From the NCBI RefSeq assembly GCF_000247695.1, contig NW_004624742.1, forward strand, positions 32,913,611 to 32,977,610: DNA of 64,000 bases, in the 5' to 3' direction. The notes below the pieces were generated by a model that ran no database searches, was not told the origin of the DNA, and was given only the letters and a program-made list of their open reading frames with translations. The position numbers were made by a program, and so were the translations under genes. Positions 33,080 to 45,323 of this stretch are shown here, one piece after another (position 1 is the first letter of the stretch; each line of letters starts with the position of its first letter). This stretch comes from Heterocephalus glaber. Its lineage: Eukaryota > Chordata > Mammalia > Rodentia > Bathyergidae.

Positions 33080-33790
33080 ACAAAGGAAATGAAGCCCACA
33101 AGGCAGGTAAGCCTGGCTCCCAGGAACAGCTCCAGCCTCCAGGAAGCCAGGGCTCAGTCCCAGTCCTGAAGCTGGCTCCGCAATGCACCTGCACGCACCT
33201 CTGCAACCCCCACGCCCCAGAGTCTCCCCACACTTTGCCCTGCACCGCCTGCCCCAGCCCGCAGCATGGAGGACGCTGGCCCCGCCCAGCAACCTGCTTT
33301 GGCGTCCTTAGAGACGCGCAGCTGTGATTCCAGGCCACCGCTTCTGTTCTGTGACCCTGCGCAGCTCCTCTGCAGAAGGGTGATCCGGGCCGCACCTGAG
33401 CCGCCTGGTGGGGCCCTCTCCTCAGTGGTAAGGCTGCCGCCCTCTGGCCTGGGAGGGGCCAGTGCTGGGAGACCCTGCTGGGAGCCAAGGGCCTTGGCAC
33501 CACTGATTCCGGTGTGAGGTGTCTACACAGCATCCAAGAGGCTGCGCTCCCACCAGGGGAAGCGGGTCTTGCAGAGAGCCCTGGTCTAGCTATCAGCCCG
33601 GGCCCTGCCCTTTGTGAGCCTGGTGCTTCCGCACACACTCTCTGGGTCTTGGTTTCCCAGTCCGTGACACCTGGGTGTGGGTTAAAGACTGAGGCCCTAA
33701 CAGGAGCGGTCAGCAGGGGCCAGGCTTGCAGCACGCCTTGGACACCACACCTCTCTGCACACCTTTCCTCACTTTGCTAGGGTCTCTGCT
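33080..33790. other. CpG-rich segment without a visible gene
   Basis: 33240-33480 has about a dozen CpGs ('ggacgct', 'gacgcgcag', 'tccgggccgcacc') and one 'gtggtaagg' donor-like motif at about 33425. Open frames of up to 218 codons on the minus strand are low-complexity Gly/Pro/Ala/Arg-rich and unrecognised. It could be a weak CpG island or an old promoter, but no exon is identifiable. Confidence 0.3.
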
Positions 33791-35795
33791 TGAGTCCTGA
33801 CCGCTGCCAGAGTGGATGGGAGACACACGCTCCATGCCCTTTGTACAGCACACCTTCAGGCACCAGGCCTCTTGCATTCATTCACCTTCCTCCCTCAGAG
33901 CAGCACTGGGTCACCCGGGCTCCAGGGTGGGAGGGAGCCTCAGAGCTGAGCATGGAGAGAGGGTCTGCTTTCCTCTCTGACCTCACTGGAAACCCACCCG
34001 AGGTCTTCCAGTGCAGGAAAGTAGAGTCACCCAAAGGCTCAGCGCTTGGTGTGATTCCCAGCTGTGCTTATCAGTGCACAGTTGAGGATGAGTTGAATGA
34101 GTCACACAGTGACGGATCCTGTAACCTTGACTGTAAGGCAAGAGTGATGGTAGCAGCTGAGAGCCTCTGACGCCTTCCTGGGGGTGTGAAGTGAGATGAT
34201 ACCAGCATGAGGTGGCACAACTGCACCCCTGCTTGTGCATGCACATTTATTTCATACAGGTCTTGTGTGGTACTGGAGCCCCTGTACGGAAATCAGTTAG
34301 AATCAGTAACTTAGCTTCTGAACAGGACCAAGACTAGTAAGTTGTGCTGAAGCAACTAAATTGAAGCTTGAACCATGCGTGTTTTAACCAGGTATGTGCA
34401 GAACTGTTTCAGTCTCAGTTCCCCCTTTCTGGGGATAAGGCTGCTGCAGTTTTCACAGGGGAATTTCACATTTGGCTTTTAGCAAACAGGGTGAAGGTCA
34501 GAGTGACATTCATGAACTGCCTGTTTCCAGGTCCCCTTTCACCTGGTGGTCAATGTCCCAGAGGGATGTGCTTTGGCTCCTTCGTGGGGAAGGCGGTGGT
34601 CCCAGCATTGTTGTTGTTGTGGACAAGGAGCCTGCAGTAGAGAAGTGGAAACACAGAAGGAGTTCTTTATGTATTCCACCTGTGTAGATCTGGAGGGACT
34701 TTGAGAAGAATCATGTCTTCAGTTTGGAAGATGCCTGGTGGATCAGACGCAATGCCTGAGATCACAGTGAAAATCATTGGAAGTAAACATTTTCGATTTC
34801 TCGTAGAGAAGCCAAAGAAGTGAGTTTCCTGTTTGAAATATACAGCATCTGTCTTTCTTAGATGATCATGAAATTGCTTGTTTTAACCCAGAAACTGACA
34901 TTTTAAAAGTACTATCCATGGACAATTAAGTCTTTAAGATGTAATAGTAGAAGCAAAACAGCATTGGAACTTCCATCTGTACTGTTCTCCTGGTATTTTC
35001 CATCTTTATAATTCTCCATACTCCTTAATTACTTAGGCCGATTTTCCCTATAGATGGGAAATACAAGCATTATAAATGCCATTATGACATTTATAAATGT
35101 AAAAGGAGTACTGCTGTTTCTCTTCATTGGGTTTGTAATCTGCCACATGGAGTAATTTGGGGGGAGTTGTTAGTCAGTTTAGGTGAGTTAAAGGCGTAAG
35201 ATTATTAGTGAATCACAGGTTGTGAAATTCTTACTCTGATTCCCCCTTGATACTCCTCTGAGCAGGGGCTTCACCAAGAGCAGCTAACAGCTCCCTCTTC
35301 CCTTCCAACCTCGTCACAGCCATATTTGAGGAAGGACTCACATATTCCTAAAATTCACCAGATGCTGGGCTAAGAAGTGAATGACAAACTCTTCCCTACA
35401 AAATTTTGATAGTTCACAGAAGAAAGCACCAGACCCACCTTCCTTACAGAAGACTTCCCTAAGTAGTAACTAGTCAATAGCTGTCTTTCCCTCCTAAGAT
35501 TATATTTTAGCTCTTTCCTCTATGTCAGAAACATAGAGATAAATAAATAGAAAAACAGAAAGATCTGGCATCATTAAACACAGGTGCAGAAAGCAGTGGT
35601 TACAAAATCCAGCTATCCTCACAATTACAAAGAATCCTTGAATATTAATGTGCAGGGTCCACCTTCAGACCACCTGAGTCCCTGCGACTGACACAGTCGG
35701 CACAGCTCCACAGGGTCAGTGGGAGCACCAGCTGCTCTGCTTTCTGAAGTCACGATGGTCACCACAGAGAGGCCCCAGTGCCAGCAGTGCTGTCA
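33791..35795. other. Unannotated single-copy-looking DNA
   Basis: No gene or confident repeat is recognised. Open frames around 33790-34690 are unsupported. Confidence 0.3.
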
Positions 35796-35799
35796 GGAA

Positions 35800-36010
35800 G
35801 GGAGCTGAGTCTGAGCCCTGGTGCTCTTCCTTCCTCTCCTTGACCTTGGGAAAGTGGGTTCACATCTCTGGTCTCTGGTTCTACGTCTATCAAGCAGAGC
35901 TTGAACAGCACCTAACTAGCAGGATCGCTGGGAGGGTTAAATGAGAACAAGTATGCAGAGCGCCTTTCCAGTGCCTACGATGTCCAGTATGTTCAGTAGC
36001 TGCAACAGGC
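35800..36010 (+). repeat. MIR SINE relic
   Basis: 'agtctgagccctggtgctct', 'cttgaccttgggaaagtggg', 'ctggtctctggttctacgtc', 'gggagggttaaatgagaaca' and 'gcgcctttccagtgcctacg' follow MIR order. Confidence 0.65.
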
Positions 36011-37260
36011 TCCTTTTATGGCTGTGAAAGTTTACTAAAATCCAGATCTCTTCCTACGAAATGCTTTCCTTTGCTTGTGTGTTCTATACGTAGAATACAA
36101 ATGATCCGATTTGGACATGAAGAAATTGAGACACTGAGGACAGGAGTGGCCGGCAAGGAAAGTAAATAGGCTTTGGTTAGACTCTGGGCTCCAGTTCCTC
36201 TACCTGGAAAGCCACATTACAGCTCTACTGCTGCCTTCTCTTCCCGAAGCTGTCTGCTTGGCCTCATTCTCTTCAAATCCACTTGGTTTTTTCTAGTTCA
36301 ATATACCTCCAAAAGGAAAGGGAGGAGAGGACATTGCCTTCATCTTTCTGGAAGGTGCTTTTCCTGCCTTTCCACCCTCTATATTTTAAACTTCAGGAAG
36401 CAGAAAATAAAAGAATACTTTAAATCAGCTAAATTAGTGAAATAAAAGACACATTCCATCTCTCATGGAACACTGTAAAAAAATGCCAGTTTTTGTATGA
36501 AGACAGGAATTTTTGTTTGTTTTCTATGACAAGATGCTACTGTTGCTGAGATGACAGAGGGCATTTAACAGGCTTTGGCAAAATAATCTTGCATGGCTCA
36601 AAATACCAGACTACGGCTTTCTTCCTTTCCCGTTTAGTTCCTTTGTCTCTTGCCTGTTCCCTAAAACTTGCCTGTGGCACTCGGGGTCAAACAGACTATT
36701 CATTCTCCAGCATGACTGTGCCTTTTAATTAGTGATCTAGAAAGTTCAGCTGTACCCACACCTCCAGCTCCTCCTGAGAGCTCTGGTGCCTACAGCCTCT
36801 CATCCCCCTCTCATCCCCCTAAGCAGGTGCTCCCACCCCTGTGAAGCCCAGCCACAGGGGATCCTTCACAAACCCACCTCTCCTCCTCTGGGATGTGTAG
36901 CAGCCTGGGGTGAGATGGCAGGAGGCACTCCTACCACAAAATGCCTCTCCAAGATCCATCCGGGGCTTAGGTCCTAAGGTTCAGCTGCCTAATCCTAGGC
37001 TTGAGGCTTTTGCTCTGGCAGGCAGGACCCAAGCTACTACCCTCCTGGGCACCAGCCCTGAGTGTGGAGGCTGAGCTGATACCTGGACCCTAATTCTACC
37101 TATGCCTTCATCATTTTGTGCATCTTGAATATTGACCTGGTTCTTTTTTTTTTTTTTCCAAAAGTCTTAATATTGGTTAGACATTATCTCCCTCTGCAGA
37201 AGCAGCCAGGCCTATGCAGAGTATTCCTCCATCAGTTCCCCATGCCTTAAAGTGATGTTA
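36011..37260. other. Unannotated stretch
   Basis: No gene is recognised. A 12-bp direct duplication (ctctcatccccc) lies at about 36796-36820, and a T-run of about 14 at 37143-37157. Confidence 0.3.
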
Positions 37261-37277
37261 TTAAAACACATTGCACT

Positions 37278-37370
37278 GGGCCGGGGATTTAGCTCAGTGA
37301 TTCCGCTGCCTGCCTTGCAAGCACAAGGACCCAAGTTCGATCCCCGGTACAAAAAAAACCCAAAAAAACA
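37278..37370 (+). mobile_element. ID-type SINE
   Basis: 'gggccggggatttagctcag' (A box), 'cctgccttgcaagcacaagg', 'acccaagttcgatccccggt' (B box), then an A-rich tail with 'aacccaaaaaaac'. Exact target-site duplications run from 37263 (aaaacacattgcact) and from 37370. Pol III boxes are well kept, so this is a young copy. Confidence 0.95.
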
Positions 37371-37385
37371 AAACACATTGCACTG

Positions 37386-39415
37386 ACAGAGAGATTTGAG
37401 AAATGCAGAAGCCTTTCTGTTCCTAGATCCTGACTTTTCCAAAGTGCCTTAAAAGAAAGGAAACAAATGCCCTGAATGGTGACTTTTTAATTATTTCCTT
37501 CACTCTTAAAATTCTGCATTTTCTTGTTCCTTTCTTTCCTGTTGCGTTTTCATTGATATGAGTATGTGGTTCATTCTCAGAACCAAGGGAAATTCTGCTT
37601 CACCTGTACCCCCTACTTGCTGACTTTCCAGTGCTGTCAGGGGATATCCCCAAGCCCAAGGACATTTTCCCAGCCCATGAAATGCTGTGGATCTGGTTTC
37701 CTCACTGGAAATTCCAGGGCTGAGAGTTCAGGGAGCATTTCCTTCTCCTAGGAGTTACTACCATGGAGTTGTCATATGCTGTGCTTTTCTCTGTGCCCAC
37801 CCCATTGCTGGTGACTCCATGTGAAGTGACCTTTGGGAAAGATCAAAGTTGGCACAGGAGAGTAAAGGAAATTCTGTACTGGCTTTTAGCCTGACCAGAA
37901 TCTCCGCTGACCACTGCCCTGGGTGTGGGGTGCCCCATACAACCAGGAAACAACTTTCATGTCCTCAAGACCTGTTGTGCTATGTATTTTTATTTCTTGA
38001 ATATGCAAATATGTGTATTTTCTGTGGGGGGGGGCAATATCTGACCTTGATGTACAGAACAGACAACTGTATTTTTGCCTGTGAAATCCAGTAATATAAC
38101 ATGAATAAATGACCCTATCTTTGTAAAAAAAAACCCAACAAAACCAGAAACCAGACTATGGGTTCCAGAAGAGTCCTGTGGGAAAACGCCAGAACTTTGG
38201 GTTTCTTGGTTATAAATATCAGTGAAAGCTACTACAAGTATTCCTTATCCCTCCCCATAAAAACTTGCCATCTGCTTCCCCTGCAGTAACAAATCTACAG
38301 CCATGGCAGTGCATCTGTGGAATGCAGGAAGGGCCTGGGCCACTCACTCCAGGAATGACAGAGCCAGCCTCGCTGACTGTAAGCCTCTCGCAGCAGCTCC
38401 TGGAAAGGAACTCACTCTTCTAATTTAAGTTAATATTCATGTTCCTTAAATGTCTCCCTGGGACACAGTTCAGACTACAGATCTATTCTGATGGGTCTGC
38501 CACATGCCCTTGCTCACCACCTCTGCTCTGAGATTTGTCTTAAATGCTTTCATGTATCAGTGTTAACAGTTTTAGAAATTCATAATGCATGTAATTCTGT
38601 CAGCTTCCTTTCCATAAGCAGTAATGAGCATATAATGAGTTCCAAGTCATTAGGTATATGGTAGTGTCCCTAAGTTCTAGGGACAGGGGACATATAACCA
38701 GATAATCAGATATCATTTGAATGAGGACTGTCCAATGGAGAAAGGATTGTATGGAATCACAGAGGGAATTCCCAGGAGACCTGTGTGAGCAGGCGATGTT
38801 TGAACTGAGACCATGGGGAGCCACAGAGCCAATGTTACCCATAAGAATGATCCTAGGTTGGCTAGCAGTGAGCTGGCTATGACTGGCCCAGCCTGCGTCC
38901 CAGCAGGCTTGACTCCACTAGGTTCCAGCTTCTCACAGAAATGGTAGTGTCTTCTCCCCTCCTCTGTTTCAGATGAAGAGGCTGCAAATTTGTGCAGTCA
39001 CAAGTGCTCCAGATCTTGGGATCTGGCTTTCCCATCAACTGCTTCAGACAGATGGCACCTAGGTTGACTGCATGGAGTGCAAGCAGCTTTTTAAAATGCA
39101 AGATTTCCTTATGTTTGCCTCATGAAAAGTATGGAGCTATAGAAGCCCTCAGGATGTAGAAAGGGGTTGTGCATGTCATGGTAGGAACTTTGAATTGCAC
39201 TCTACGTAGGATGGAAAACTGAGCACAGTGGAGGAAATGTCATGTTTACCCTTTCTAAAGAGTGATTGATTGCAGGTGCTGAGCGACAGATAAGCTGGGA
39301 GTGACAGGAGTGAAAGAGAGACCATTTAGGATGCTAGTATGGTAGCGCTGGCAAACGATGGTAATAATAACCAGTTATACCCCCTAAATACACTCTGGGT
39401 AGCCTTGTGACCTAA
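37386..39415. other. Unannotated single-copy-looking DNA
   Basis: No gene is recognised. A G-run of nine lies at about 38026-38034. Sequence near 38700-38830 weakly resembles the ancient repeat type seen at 15.9 and 26.9 kb. Confidence 0.3.
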
Positions 39416-39419
39416 ACAT

Positions 39420-39690
39420 TCAATATCAGGGATCTGGGGGTGGGGAGAGAGGGGTGTGGCAGGGGAAGCAGAAAGGACCAAGATGTGCTGTGTGCGCGTA
39501 CCGATCCCCAATTCATACACTCACGATGAATGCATGCATTGTGCGCTGAAAAGATATGCTGAAGAAGGGGAAATAAAAAATTCAAGATCAGTGCATTGTA
39601 CATGCATATGTAGAAGCATGATGCTATACCCCATTGAAATGCGCCATTATCACATATAATTAAAGAACTCTAAAACAGAAGGAATAAATA
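39420..39690 (+). mobile_element. Probable L1 3'UTR
   Basis: A G-rich start ('ggggtggggagagaggggtg') is followed by 'cagtgcattgtacatgcata', 'ctataccccattgaaatgcg' and 'catataattaaagaactcta', an arrangement typical of L1 3'UTR tails. No ORF2 lies upstream. Confidence 0.4.
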
Positions 39691-40579
39691 AGAATCCAAG
39701 TATCTTATTAATTTTTAAGAAACACTTAACCAGAACACTGTTCTTTGCTTATTGCTTTTCTAACTGTATAATCTACATCATATCTTCATACCCATGAACT
39801 CAATTTCTCCTTAAAACTGAGCAACAATATCTGTGCTGATGTTTTTATCTCCATTTTAACAAGTTCAAAATGATAAAGTGGTATGTTCACATACTTCTCC
39901 ATCCTTTCCACTGCATTAAACTGCCTCTTCATTAACTTCCTACAGTAGCTGGCTTTTTTGTTGTTTTTGTTTGCTTTTGTGGTCATTCTAGACACTGTGA
40001 GAAATGCAAAGAAATTTAAATATTATTCTAGATGTAAGCCTACGTCATGAGACAAAGGCATAAATCTTTAAGAATATATGATGTTGTGTGAGTGAATTCC
40101 AAATGACTGCTTTAGAAATAGATGTCTATTGATCCCAAATGTTGAGACTTTGATGTAAAATTGGTTATTTTACCATTTTAAATTCTATATTTGAAAAAAG
40201 TCAAAATTGAAAACAAAATATGATTTACAATGTCCATGATAGAAAAAAATTAAAACTCACTGTACAAAGAGGTCTTACAAAGCAAAGGAAAAAATATGAG
40301 CAGTCTAATTTCAGAAACACAATAGACCTACATAGGCAGTACACAAGAGAAGAAATGAAATTGATCAACAACTACATGGGGAGATTTTGGTCTGCATGAT
40401 AATAAAAGAAATGTAAACAACGAGGCATTATTTTTACAAATCAAAGTAGAAATTTTTTAAAAAGAAAAGCACTTTTGTTGCTGACTTACAAAATGACAAT
40501 GATTTACATTACTTTTTCTTAGGACAAATTTGCAGTACAAGCAGTTTACAGTCCTCTTGGGGAGTGCTTACTGCAGCTT

Positions 40580-41060
40580 GGTCTTTTTTTATCTCCTTCC
40601 CTCCCTTTTCCCTTCCTCCTCCCATTTTATTTCTTATTGATATTATTACTATCTAATGTTTATGACGTATAATGTTTACATTCATTGAGGTTATTAGATT
40701 TTTGTATGTGGCATATCTTTATTTTTCCTATTTCTTCTTCTGCTTCTCCTCACCCCTTGTCCGGGTTCTCTCCGACCCTTCCTCATTTCCAAGAGATCCA
40801 TGCTCTTGTCTTCTTCTATCCACCCACTATTGTGCTCTTTGTTTGTACTTTGCCTTAATCAAATGATAGATACTATGCAGTATGTAAGCTTGTGTGTCTG
40901 ATTTACTTCACTCAACATTATATTTTCCAGGTGCATCCATTTTCCTACAAATGTCTCAAATTTGTCCTTCTTTATAGCCAAGTAGTATTCCATTGTGAAT
41001 AGATACCATATATTCTTGATCCCATTGTCTGTTGATAGGTAAATGTTTTTACAATGGAAA
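40580..41060 (-). mobile_element. L1 3' end (ORF2 C-terminus and 3'UTR), antisense
   Basis: 'tgatttacttcactcaacat', 'ttttccaggtgcatccattt', 'ccttctttatagccaagtag', 'tattccattgtgaatagata' and 'tcccattgtctgttgatagg' are antisense L1 ORF2 C-terminal sequence, preceded by a C/T-rich 3'UTR block. Moderately diverged. Confidence 0.7.
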
Positions 41061-41699
41061 TAATCAAAGGTTGATAGGGTTTATGGAGAGACTATTTACA
41101 TGGTACTGATCTTTTCTAAGTGCACTTCTCAAAAGCCTTAGAAGTATATGTATTTTGGCATAAAATCCATATCTATGATTCAATTCTGTAGAATCAATTA
41201 TAGGTGGATGTAATGGATCAGTTTCAAAGATTTACATAAGAATACATAAGTCTGGATCCAGTAAGAAACACCTGTAATGGGATGATCCAAGGAGGGTTTA
41301 GTTAGGAAGTATCTAATTACAAAGATCCAAGTTGACATTAGGAGAACTACAAGATATGGTACTGGATTCAGGGTCTGGCATGTGTAAGGTTAGTACCAGA
41401 ACTTATCTGAAAAGAGGACCAGAGGAGAGTGTGACTGAAACTCAGTGGAGGAAGCGTTCTGTAGCTCATGCCACCTTGAGAACAATAGCAGACTTTGGTC
41501 AAAAGATACAGGTACCTAAGTCAGCCATGCCTGGTGAGAAACACCCCCTTCCATGGATGCCCGTTAGTCAAACCATTCGCCAAGATATTCAGAATCAGAG
41601 GACATGGAACCTGCTGACAGAGACCCTATTGGTCAGTTTCTGGGGTGGGAAGGATGGCGAGAACCTAACGGCAAAAGGAACATATTTCATGGAGCAGTG
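41061..41699. other. Unannotated stretch
   Basis: A plus-strand frame of 183 codons (41332-41883) starts here and runs into the LTR at 41700. Its N-terminal 120 codons are unrecognised, and the fusion with LTR sequence argues against a real gene. Confidence 0.3.
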
Positions 41700-42070
41700 T
41701 CTTAGTTACTTTTTCTCATTGCTGAGACAAAATACCCAACACCCAAAGTTAAAGTGGGAAAGGTTTATTATAGCTTATACTTTGTGGAGGTTTCAATTCA
41801 TAGCTGGCTGGCTCCAAGGCAGGGTGGTGTGGCAGAGGAGAAACAGCTTATGGCAGGCAGCAAGGCTGGAAGCAGCAAAGTAGCAAAGCAGCAAGTGGCC
41901 ACAGCAGCCCTCTTTCTGCCCCTTATGTTACATCCTGGCTATACACCCTTGCAGCAGCTAGCATTCACACTGAGGGCGGGCCTCCCTATTATCCTCACTC
42001 AGAGCTACTCACCAATCAGTGGGACAATTTAGTAATCACACACTTGATCCCAGCATCACACCCCCTGGGT
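41700..42070 (-). mobile_element. MaLR-type LTR, antisense
   Basis: 'gtcttagttactttttctca', 'ttgctgagacaaaatacccaacac', 'gggaaaggtttattatagct' and 'agctggctggctccaaggc' are an antisense rodent MaLR LTR. It is better preserved than those at 18.1 and 25.5 kb. It continues directly into internal-like sequence, so it may be one end of a longer element. Confidence 0.6.
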
Positions 42071-43034
42071 CCAGCCACCTCTGGAAAAACCCCGCTTATG
42101 ACTGAATGAATCTTTGGGGGGCCAACTAGACAGAAGCAGAACATTCTTCCCCTGGCACCACAAAGACTCACGCACACTCCTTCATGCAAAGGCTTTTAGT
42201 CCATCTTCAAGAGTTGCCAAAGCCCTAACAGTTTCAGCACTGCTGAAAAGTCCAAGCCCCAAGTCTCCTCTGAGATTTAAGACAAACTGCTAGCTGTGAG
42301 CCCCTGTGCAAAGGAAAAGAAAGTCAAACACTTCCAACACACAATGGCACAAGATAGACATTTCCATTCCAAAAAGTACAAAGAAGGGGATGGGAAGGAA
42401 TGAGAACAAGGCAAGACCAAAATATAGCAGGGCAAACATTAAATCCCGTAGTCCCATGTCCAGTGTACCCAGAAATCTGTGGCAAATCATGAGCTCCAAA
42501 GGGCTTGGGTGGCTCTGCCCCTGTGGCACTTCTGGTGGTTGAATCTCCCATGGCTTCTTTCTTTGGCCAGCTTTGCTTACTCCTTGCAGCTTTCCTCAGA
42601 TGATCCATACTCCTGGCTTCACCAACCTTCTGGGGTCTCCACTGCACTTCTGGCTTCGCACTCACAGCTTCACACACTGCTCTCTCAGGGGCTCACTGCC
42701 TGGCCCCCCAGGCCTTCTTCTGAAATCTGGGTGGAAGTTTTCCTGACCTCACAACTCTTGCATTCTGCATGCACCTAAAACCAGCACCACAGGGATGATG
42801 CCAATGTCTGGTGCCAGCTGGAGCAGTAGCCATGCTTTCTTCCTTCTTAGACCTAGGGGTCAAGTGTCTAGATTGCTGAGCACTCTGAGCCCAATCCTGA
42901 GGAACGAATTTTCTAGGCCACCACCATCCTGTAACATGGTGCTCTGGAGGTCTATTCTCAAAATAAAGTCTTTCACTTTTGCAATTTTGAGGCTGCAAAG
43001 GGTGGAATCCTGCTGGTTCTTGTGATGTCCTCAA
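42071..43034 (-). mobile_element. Probable MaLR internal region, part 1
   Basis: Non-coding antisense sequence directly after the LTR ('ttcccctggcaccacaaaga', 'ctgctgaaaagtccaagccc', 'caatcctgaggaacgaattt', 'ttgaggctgcaaagggtgg'). It has the style of MaLR internal regions, with no gag or pol frame. It breaks at the L1 insertion, and similar-style DNA resumes after 44735. The assignment rests on position and general resemblance. Confidence 0.4.
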
Positions 43035-44735
43035 GCCAACTTTTCTTTTCTTTTTTTTAAAAAAGTATTTAATTAAGTTTTTTGGTAAAATACAGTTACA
43101 TTCTTCATTGAGATCTTGTACTTTACATGGTGTATCTTAGTTCTTATTTTTTCCCCATTTCCCTGCCCTCTCTTCACCCCCTCCACCCTTCCCTATTTAC
43201 AGAGACTTTGCTTCGATTTTTTCCTTTTCTCATATTTTTTCTTTTCTCTTCTTTCCTTTCCCCTACCCTTCCCACTTCCCCTGCTCCTTTAGACCTTTAC
43301 TCCCTGTTTCCCATTATCAATTATACCATTTAAACCTTATTTACACTTTTAGTTTTTCACAAAAGAGAAACTATTTGGTATTTACAAATGTGTGTCCTAT
43401 TCATTTCACTTAAGAGTATGGCCTCAATGTACAGCCATTTAGCTATAAATGCCTCTAGCTTCTCATTCTTTATGGCTGAGTAGTACTCCATTTTATTAAA
43501 AAACCACATCTTCTTTATCCAGTCTCCAGCTGATGAGCATTTGGGCTGTTTCCAAATTTTAGCTATTATAAACTGAGCCGCTATAGACATAGGTGCACAT
43601 GTATCCCTGTGATATGATTCTTTTAATTCTTTTGGAAAGATTCCCAGCAGAGGGATAGCTGGGTCAAATGGGACCTCTAATTCTAGTTTTTTGAGGTATC
43701 TCCATACTGATTTCCACAGTGGTTGCACCAGTCTGCACTCCCACCAACAATGGAGAAGGGTTCCTTTCTCCCCACACCCTAGTCAGCATTTGTTATTGGC
43801 TGATTTCTTGATAGCAGCCATTCTTTCTGGGGTGAGGTGAAATCTCAGTGTTGTTTTCATCTGCATCTCTCAAATAACCAGTGATGTTGAACGTTTTTTC
43901 ATATGTTTATTTGCTGCTTTTACTTGTTTGTCTGAGAAATGTCTGTTCATTTCAGATGCCCGTTTTTGAATTGGGTCTTTGATTTTTGGGGAGTCTGATC
44001 TTTTTGAGTTCTTTATATATTCTAGATAGTAGTCCTTTGACTGACGTACAGCTGGTAAAAAACTTTTTGCTACATTGTAGGTTGTCTCTTAGCTCTGTTG
44101 GTGGTTTCTCTTGCAGTGCAGAAGCTTTTTAATAAGATGAGATCCCAGTTGTTGATTCTTTGTGCTAGTTCCTGTGCTACTGAGGTTTTGTTCATAAAAT
44201 CTTTTCCTATGCCAGTGTCTTCGAGAGTTCTGCCTAACTTATCTTCCAGCAAGCTTAGTGTTTCTGTTTTAATATTCAGATCTTTGATCCACTTCAATTT
44301 TAGTTTAGTGCTTGGTGAAGGATAGGGGTCTAGTTTTAATCTTTGGCAGGTTGAAATCCAGTTTTTCCAACACCATTTATTCAACAGACTATCTTTCCTC
44401 CAGTGAGGATGGTTGGCTCCTTTGTCAAAGATGAGGTAGTTGAGTATGTCTGGAGTTGTTTCTGTATCTTCTAATGTATTCCACTGGTCCTTGGGTCTGT
44501 TTCTTTGTCATTATCATGCTGTTTTTTTTTATCACAGTGGGTATAGTTTCAAGTTGGGGATTGTGATACCCCCTGCCATGTCTCTGTTGCCTAGAATTGC
44601 TTTTGCTATTCTAGGTCTCTTCTAATTCCAAATGAATTTTTGGATTGTTTTCTCTAGTTCTGTGAAATATACTGTTGAGATTTCAATTGGGATTGCATTG
44701 AATCTGTATAGTAGTTTTGGAAGTATGCTCTGGCC
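43035..44735 (-). mobile_element. 5'-truncated L1 inserted in the MaLR-like element
   Basis: Minus strand. The 5' end (44735 side) begins within the ORF2 RT domain, with about 94% match by eye to 63899-64000. It then runs through ORF2 C-terminal sequence (44384-44070 contains 'KWIKDLN' and 'LKSFCTA'; 43728-43357 contains '[11 protein letters not shown]' and 'KMEYYSAIKN') and a C/T-rich 3'UTR, ending in T-rich (poly-A complement) sequence at 43038-43060. Frameshifts and stops separate the pieces, so it is inactive. It belongs to the same lineage as the L1 at 59-64 kb. Confidence 0.85.
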
Positions 44736-45323
44736 ATCTTTTCTATGTTCCTTTTCCTTCTCAGCAACCAAGTTCTCCTCTGATCTTTACAGGCCTTTAC
44801 TTTACTGGAACTTCCTTTCTAGCCAAAATCAAATGGTTTAAATCATTCTGCTGGGTTCTTTGCTCTTGATTCTCAACATAGATCTCACTAAAAGCCCCCA
44901 ACAGTAGCCACACCATCACCTCAACATTAGACTTTATTGAAATTTATTTTGCAAGATTAACTAGTCTGCTACACTTAATGTCAGTCTCGGGCAAAGTCTC
45001 AGGACAGGAGAAAAATGCAGACAGACTTTCTGAAAAAGCATAATACTTATTTTCTTGTGTTCAACAACAAATGCAATTCTTCTTCCCAGCAGAAACTTTC
45101 TGAAACTGGTCTTTACCAGCTGCATTTCTATCAGAATTCTGGTCTTCTGAGCTTTGAGCATTATCTTCCATTAAGTCCAACTAAAGGCCTTCCAGGGCTT
45201 CTTCTTCAGCTTGCATCCCCAGTTTCTTCCAAATTCTTCTCCCAAGCCAGTCAGAAAAGTTTCTGAGCCATATGATCAATTAGAGGTACTGCAGTGACCC
45301 CACTCCTGGTACCTAATTCTGTA
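44736..45323 (-). mobile_element. Probable MaLR internal region, part 2
   Basis: After the L1, antisense non-coding sequence continues ('aaaagcccccaacagtagcc', 'cctcaacattagactttatt', 'aagtctcaggacaggag', 'ctggtctttaccagctgcat', 'cccactcctggtacctaatt'). The last motif is typical of the internal-to-LTR border in antisense MaLR-type elements. It supports one element split by L1. Confidence 0.4.

Noticed and set aside
33078..33734. 218-codon minus-strand open frame
   Set aside because: Low-complexity Gly/Pro/Ala/Arg composition in GC-rich DNA, where stop codons are rare; no family resemblance and competing frames on the other strand.
37278..37370. tRNA gene (A and B boxes present)
   Set aside because: It has an A tail and target-site duplications and lacks a tRNA cloverleaf 3' half; it is an ID SINE. 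The same applies at 3170, 11516, 28128, 47722 and 53570.
41332..41883. 183-codon plus-strand open frame
   Set aside because: The last third is antisense MaLR LTR, and the first part is unrecognised; length alone is within chance expectation.
43805..44735. Plus-strand frames such as 44632-44841 that recur near 63805-63996 on the other strand, suggesting a small gene family
   Set aside because: They are antisense readings of the same L1 ORF2 segment in two L1 copies.
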